From NCBI GenBank assembly GCA_964447205.1, contig CAYUSB010000043.1:4286-68285 (forward strand): a stretch of DNA of 64,000 nt, written 5' to 3'. The stretch is from JAEUKH01 sp964447205. Lineage in GTDB: Bacteria > Myxococcota_A > Polyangia > Polyangiales > Ga0077539. Position 1 is the first letter of the stretch. Every line of letters begins with the position of its first letter. Position numbers and translations under genes: made by a program. Positions 60,766 through 64,000 of this stretch are shown piece after piece. Below the pieces are notes generated by a model. That model did no database searches and had not been told where the DNA came from. It saw nothing but the letters and a program-made list of their open reading frames with translations.

Positions 60766-63104
60766 AGCGCTGCCCGCGGTGCGACGCCCGGTACCCCGAC
60801 GCCCTCGGGTTTTGCACCGAAGACGCCACCCCCCTCGAAGCCACGGGCTCGGCCAGCCTGGAGGACGTCCTGGCCCGGGGCCCCCTGTCGGTGCCCGAGG
60901 CCCTCACCCTGGCCCGGGCCGTGGGGGGCTGCCTCGCGGACTACGCGCGTTCCGGGCAACGCCTCTTCGCCCTGCACCCGAGCGACCTGGAGGGCGAGGC
61001 CCTCGACCCGGCCAGACCGCTCCGCCTGATCGCCCCCCGAGAGCCCTCCACCCCCGGGTCGACCCGCTGGGAGGCCGCGGCCCCCTACGCGGCCCCGGAG
61101 GTTCTGCGCCGCGGGGCGGTCACCGAGAAGGCCTGGGTGTATGCCCTGGGGGTCGTGCTCTACGAGGCCCTCGCGGGGCACAGGCCCTTCACGGCCGCCA
61201 CCGCGGCGGCCCTGGCCGTACGGCAGATCCTCGAGGCCCCGCCCCCCCTCGCCGCCCTGCGCCCCGAGCTCCCCGCGGCCCTGGTGGAGCTCGTCGACCG
61301 GGCCCGGGCCAGGCTCCCCGAGGCGCGCCCCGACTCCCTCGCGGCGTGCCTGCGGGCCCTCGACGCCCTGGAGCCCATAGGGTCTGCGCGGCCGCGTGCC
61401 GCCGCCATGGCTCCCGCGATGGCCTCCGCGATGCCCTCCGCGATGGCCCCCCAGACGGCCTACGCCGCGACCCAACCCGCGGCCCACGCCCCCGCCCAGG
61501 CCCCTCGGGGCAGGAGCCGGGCCCTGGTCGGGGGGGGCCTGCTCCTCACCCTCGTCGTCGCGGCCATGGCCCTGATGTTGTCGCCCAGGCGGAGCTTGGG
61601 GCCCGCCGACACCGCGTCCGCCCCCGCGCCCCAGGGGGCCCCAGAGAGCACCGCCCGCGCGCCCGCGGAGTCTACTCCCGCGGCCCCTGCCCCCACGGCC
61701 CCCGAGACGCCCGCTGCGGCTCCGTCACCCCCGCCGCTGCCCGGGGGTGCTCCGCCCGAACAGGCCGCGTTCGATCGTCGCGGCGGCCTGTCTCAGGCTC
61801 GGGCCCGGCGGCCTGCCCCGAGCGTCGGCTGGGGTGCGCACGGACGCCCGATGCCGTCGGAGCCCCCGCCACAGCCTCCTCCGCAGACACGTTCTCCTCA
61901 GACCGGGGCGGTCGAGCGTGGGGCCCCCGCGGCCGAGCCCGCGCCCCTGCCTCCCCCCACGATGGCCCCGGACTCCACCCCCCGCGACGCCTGGGCTCTC
62001 CCCCTCGCCGCCCTCGGGCTCGGGTGGCTCGGGCTCGCCGCGGCCGTCCTGGTCTGGGCCCGCAGGAGGTCGCGCGGAAGGACCCGACCTGCCGTCCCCC
62101 CGGGACAGGAGCCCGCGTCGCCGCGCATGGATTCGGGGGCGTACGACCGAACGGTCGAGGCCCACACCGGGCCCGCGGCGACCGCCCCGGCGACGATCGT
62201 TCACGACCCGACGATCTCGTCTCCCCGCACTCTCCCCAACGCCGGGCGCGACTCCGTGGCCCCGATGGATGCCTTCACCCTCGGGACCTACCACTGCCTC
62301 GAACGCCTCGGCGAAGGCGGCATGGGCGTGGTCTACCGGGCCCGACACACGAGCCTCGGGCGGGCCTGCGCGGTGAAGGTTCTTCTCCCCGGGAGGGTCC
62401 TCGACGCCGAGGCCATGGCCCTGTTTCACCGGGAGGCCCAGCTCGCCGCCCAGATCAACCACCCCCACAGCGTCACCATCTACGATTTCGGGGCCGCCGA
62501 GGGGCTCCTCTACCTCGCCATGGAGCTCATCGAGGGGCCCTCCCTGGCCGCCCTGGTCGACCGGGGCCCTCTCGAACTCGCCCGGGTGGTCGACCTCGCG
62601 ACCCAGGTGTGCGACGCCCTCGACGCCGCCCACGCCCTCGGGATCGTGCACAGCGACCTCAAGCCCGCCAACCTCATGGTGACCCAACGCCGGGGGCGGG
62701 ACTTCGTCAAGATCGTTGACTTTGGCATCGCCCGGAGCTCGGCCCCCGACGCCCTCGACCACCGGGTGGTGGGGACCCCGGCGTACATGGCCCCGGAGCA
62801 GGCCCGCGGCGAGCCCGACCTCGACGCCCGGGCGGATGTCTTCAGCCTCGGGGTGGTGGTGTACGAGCTCCTCACGGGGGCCCTGCCCTTCGTGCCCGAG
62901 GGGACCACGGCCGTGTCGCAGATCGTGTCCCGGGCCACCCTCGACGACCCGCCTCCGCCCCCGTCGACCCGGGCGAAGTCGCCGCTTCCCTCCGCGGTCG
63001 ACGCCGTCCTCCTCGGGGCCCTGGCCCCCCGGCGAGAGGCCCGAACCCCCTCCGCCCTCGACTTCGCCGCCCAACTCACGCGGGCGGTCCAATCCGCGGC
63101 CTGA
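60762..63104 (+). CDS. Membrane Ser/Thr protein kinase with N-terminal zinc ribbon and pseudokinase domain
   Basis: This 780-residue protein starts with a zinc-ribbon motif (CPRC at residues 4-7, Cys18). Residues about 30-210 resemble a kinase C-lobe (YAAPEVL, VYALGVVLYEALAGHRPF) but lack the Gly loop, catalytic Lys, HRD and DFG motifs, and Trp replaces the F-helix Asp. A helix near 256-272, a Pro/Ala linker and a second helix near 410-433 follow. The active kinase (about 508-775) has GEGGMGVVYRA, AVKVL, HSDLKPANLMV, VDFGIA and GTPAYMAPEQ. It has Ser in place of the usual Arg before the catalytic Asp (non-RD type). The two helices place both kinase-like domains on the same side of the membrane. 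Confidence 0.92.
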   Translation: MKRCPRCDARYPDALGFCTEDATPLEATGSASLEDVLARGPLSVPEALTLARAVGGCLADYARSGQRLFALHPSDLEGEALDPARPLRLIAPREPSTPGSTRWEAAAPYAAPEVLRRGAVTEKAWVYALGVVLYEALAGHRPFTAATAAALAVRQILEAPPPLAALRPELPAALVELVDRARARLPEARPDSLAACLRALDALEPIGSARPRAAAMAPAMASAMPSAMAPQTAYAATQPAAHAPAQAPRGRSRALVGGGLLLTLVVAAMALMLSPRRSLGPADTASAPAPQGAPESTARAPAESTPAAPAPTAPETPAAAPSPPPLPGGAPPEQAAFDRRGGLSQARARRPAPSVGWGAHGRPMPSEPPPQPPPQTRSPQTGAVERGAPAAEPAPLPPPTMAPDSTPRDAWALPLAALGLGWLGLAAAVLVWARRRSRGRTRPAVPPGQEPASPRMDSGAYDRTVEAHTGPAATAPATIVHDPTISSPRTLPNAGRDSVAPMDAFTLGTYHCLERLGEGGMGVVYRARHTSLGRACAVKVLLPGRVLDAEAMALFHREAQLAAQINHPHSVTIYDFGAAEGLLYLAMELIEGPSLAALVDRGPLELARVVDLATQVCDALDAAHALGIVHSDLKPANLMVTQRRGRDFVKIVDFGIARSSAPDALDHRVVGTPAYMAPEQARGEPDLDARADVFSLGVVVYELLTGALPFVPEGTTAVSQIVSRATLDDPPPPPSTRAKSPLPSAVDAVLLGALAPRREARTPSALDFAAQLTRAVQSAA

Positions 63105-63125
63105 GGCCTTCGGGGCGCCGGGGAC

Positions 63126-63596
63126 CTACCGGATCGAGAGCCGGTAGGCCACCCGCTGGCAGCCGTTGGGGTCGAGGGCGATCCGGGCGTAGTAGGCCCC
63201 CGGGGCGGGGGGCTGGAAGGGCTGCTGGCGGGGGTCCCAGTTGGGGGCCCGGGCGAAGACCGGGATCAGGAGGTTGCCGAAGGGGCGCTCGGCTCCGTCG
63301 GTGACCGTGAGGGTGGCCGTGGCCCCGAGGCTGTTCTCCTGGGCCTGGCCGAGGATGGACACGACGTAGGGGCGCACGGTGGGGGTGGCGATGCGGTACC
63401 ACGCCACCTGGCCGCACTGCAGGGCCCCGGTGGTCTCCTCCCCGGGCACGAGCGGGATCGAGGTGGCCAGGGTGGCGTTGGGGAGGGGGGCCGCCTCGGG
63501 GGTGGCGAAGTCCGTGGGGCCTTGCGACCCGGTGGTGGCGCATCCCAGGGCGAAGGCGGCGAGGAGGCCGACGGGGCAGAGGCGGAGAGGGGTCAC
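63126..63596 (-). CDS. Small secreted lipoprotein (156 residues)
   Basis: The lipoprotein signal is PVGLLAAFALGC, from a GTG at 63596. The mature domain is beta-rich with a Cys pair (LQCGQVAWYRI, DPNGCQRVAYRL) and resembles PPC-type beta-sandwiches or the C-terminal domain of the lipoprotein at 2489. The frame is open for 58 codons upstream without coding character. Convergent with the kinase gene. Confidence 0.72.
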   Translation of the reverse strand: MTPLRLCPVGLLAAFALGCATTGSQGPTDFATPEAAPLPNATLATSIPLVPGEETTGALQCGQVAWYRIATPTVRPYVVSILGQAQENSLGATATLTVTDGAERPFGNLLIPVFARAPNWDPRQQPFQPPAPGAYYARIALDPNGCQRVAYRLSIR

Positions 63597-63772
63597 GCGG
63601 GGGTTGTCGCCCGGAGGCCCCACTGGGTGCAAGAGGGGCCCGGTGGGCCCTGGAGTTCGGAGTAGGTCCCCGTGGCGGGCGCAGGCGTTGTCGCTCCGGG
63701 GCACTGGCGGCCATTGGCATGCAAGGGAGACAACCAGTGGGCGGTGAGGGTCCGAAAAGGGCATCGTCACGA

Positions 63773-64000
63773 TGCCGCTCGCCCCCTGCCATGTCCCTGT
63801 GTATCGCCTACGCGCCGCGACGGAGTCGGTGCCGTACGGCGTGGTGCAGGCCGAGCTGGAGCCCTTCCTCGCGGCCGCCCGCGCGGCGGAGGTGGCGCTG
63901 CCGCGGTATGTGGAGGCGGAGCTGCGGGCCTTTCTGCGCTGCGGCGTGCTGGCCTGCGGCTTCGGGCGGGCATCGGTGCGTGGCCTGCGGCTTCGACCGG
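63773..64000 (+). pseudogene. N-terminus of an IS91-type transposase, frameshifted, cut by the window edge
   Basis: The frame from the ATG at 63773 reads MPLAPCHVPVYRLRAATESV, later ELRAFLRCGVLACGFGR, matching the N-terminal zinc-binding region of IS91-like transposases. At about 63968-63972, removing one G from a GGGCGGGC run would continue into HRCVACGFDR, the expected CxxC finger. As written the frame goes to a nonsense sequence. So the gene is probably inactivated by a one-base insertion. It continues beyond the window, so completeness cannot be judged. Confidence 0.7.

Overview
The window is very GC-rich, densely packed chromosomal DNA and looks like a member of the Myxococcota (former deltaproteobacteria). 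The indicators are C-terminal sorting tails of the MYXO-CTERM type (Cys, hydrophobic helix, Arg cluster) on two beta-helix proteins, an OmpA protein with thrombospondin type 3 repeats, MopE-type Cys/Asp repeats, many lipoproteins with Asp/Ala/Pro-rich linkers, a large membrane Ser/Thr kinase, a PEGA-domain protein, and a MoxR/vWA-type multi-gene system. I see no rRNA, tRNA or CRISPR array. The genus cannot be named from this sequence alone.

Layout. 0-6.7 kb: envelope proteins (OmpA/TSP3, a lipoprotein, a MopE-repeat lipoprotein), a nicotinamidase-type hydrolase, a zinc-ribbon protein and two small coupled membrane proteins. 6.7-15.6 kb: a large secreted phosphodiester-glycosidase-like protein, a YbjN-like protein, an FHA-GGDEF protein, a YhfC-like membrane protein, HisIE, and a tandem pair of secreted beta-helix proteins. 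15.7-22.3 kb (minus strand): a 1116-residue repeat protein overlapping a MoxR AAA+ ATPase, then rsmG, then a protein with a vWA-like region. I read this as a MoxR-vWA ternary system with rsmG embedded in it. 22.3-27.9 kb: an accessory block with a lower-GC HTH module behind a near-consensus sigma-70 promoter, a gene of unknown family and its decayed fragment, an array of four 42-bp structured repeats, a lipoprotein, and two PD-(D/E)XK nuclease-like genes sharing a C-terminal tail. 28.0-37.5 kb: glycosyltransferase, GAF histidine kinase, copper-type P-ATPase, LamG lipoprotein and a formylglycine-generating-enzyme-like protein, lying between two copies of a duplicated lipoprotein cassette. One copy of that cassette is decaying. 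37.5-45.2 kb: CoA-transferase, acetyltransferase, PspB-like protein, topoisomerase III, Cys-cluster protein and Lon.

45.7-64 kb: a large lipoprotein hydrolase, an ECF sigma/anti-sigma pair divergent from a tightly coupled four-gene redox operon (FAD/NAD oxidoreductase, membrane ferredoxin protein, DUF547, beta-barrel), a ceramidase-like lipoprotein, TetR/hydrolase, PEGA and Cys-rich lipoproteins, a fatty-acid-hydroxylase-type protein, a TetR coupled to a zinc-ribbon pseudokinase-kinase, a lipoprotein, and at the edge the start of a frameshifted transposase.

The most system-like loci are the MoxR/vWA cluster (15.7-22.3 kb), the redox operon (49.3-54.0 kb) and the 42-bp hairpin array (24.53-24.70 kb). 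Many starts lack a strong Shine-Dalgarno sequence but have a TGnTAnnnT or TA(C/G)3T hexamer just upstream, suggesting short leaders.
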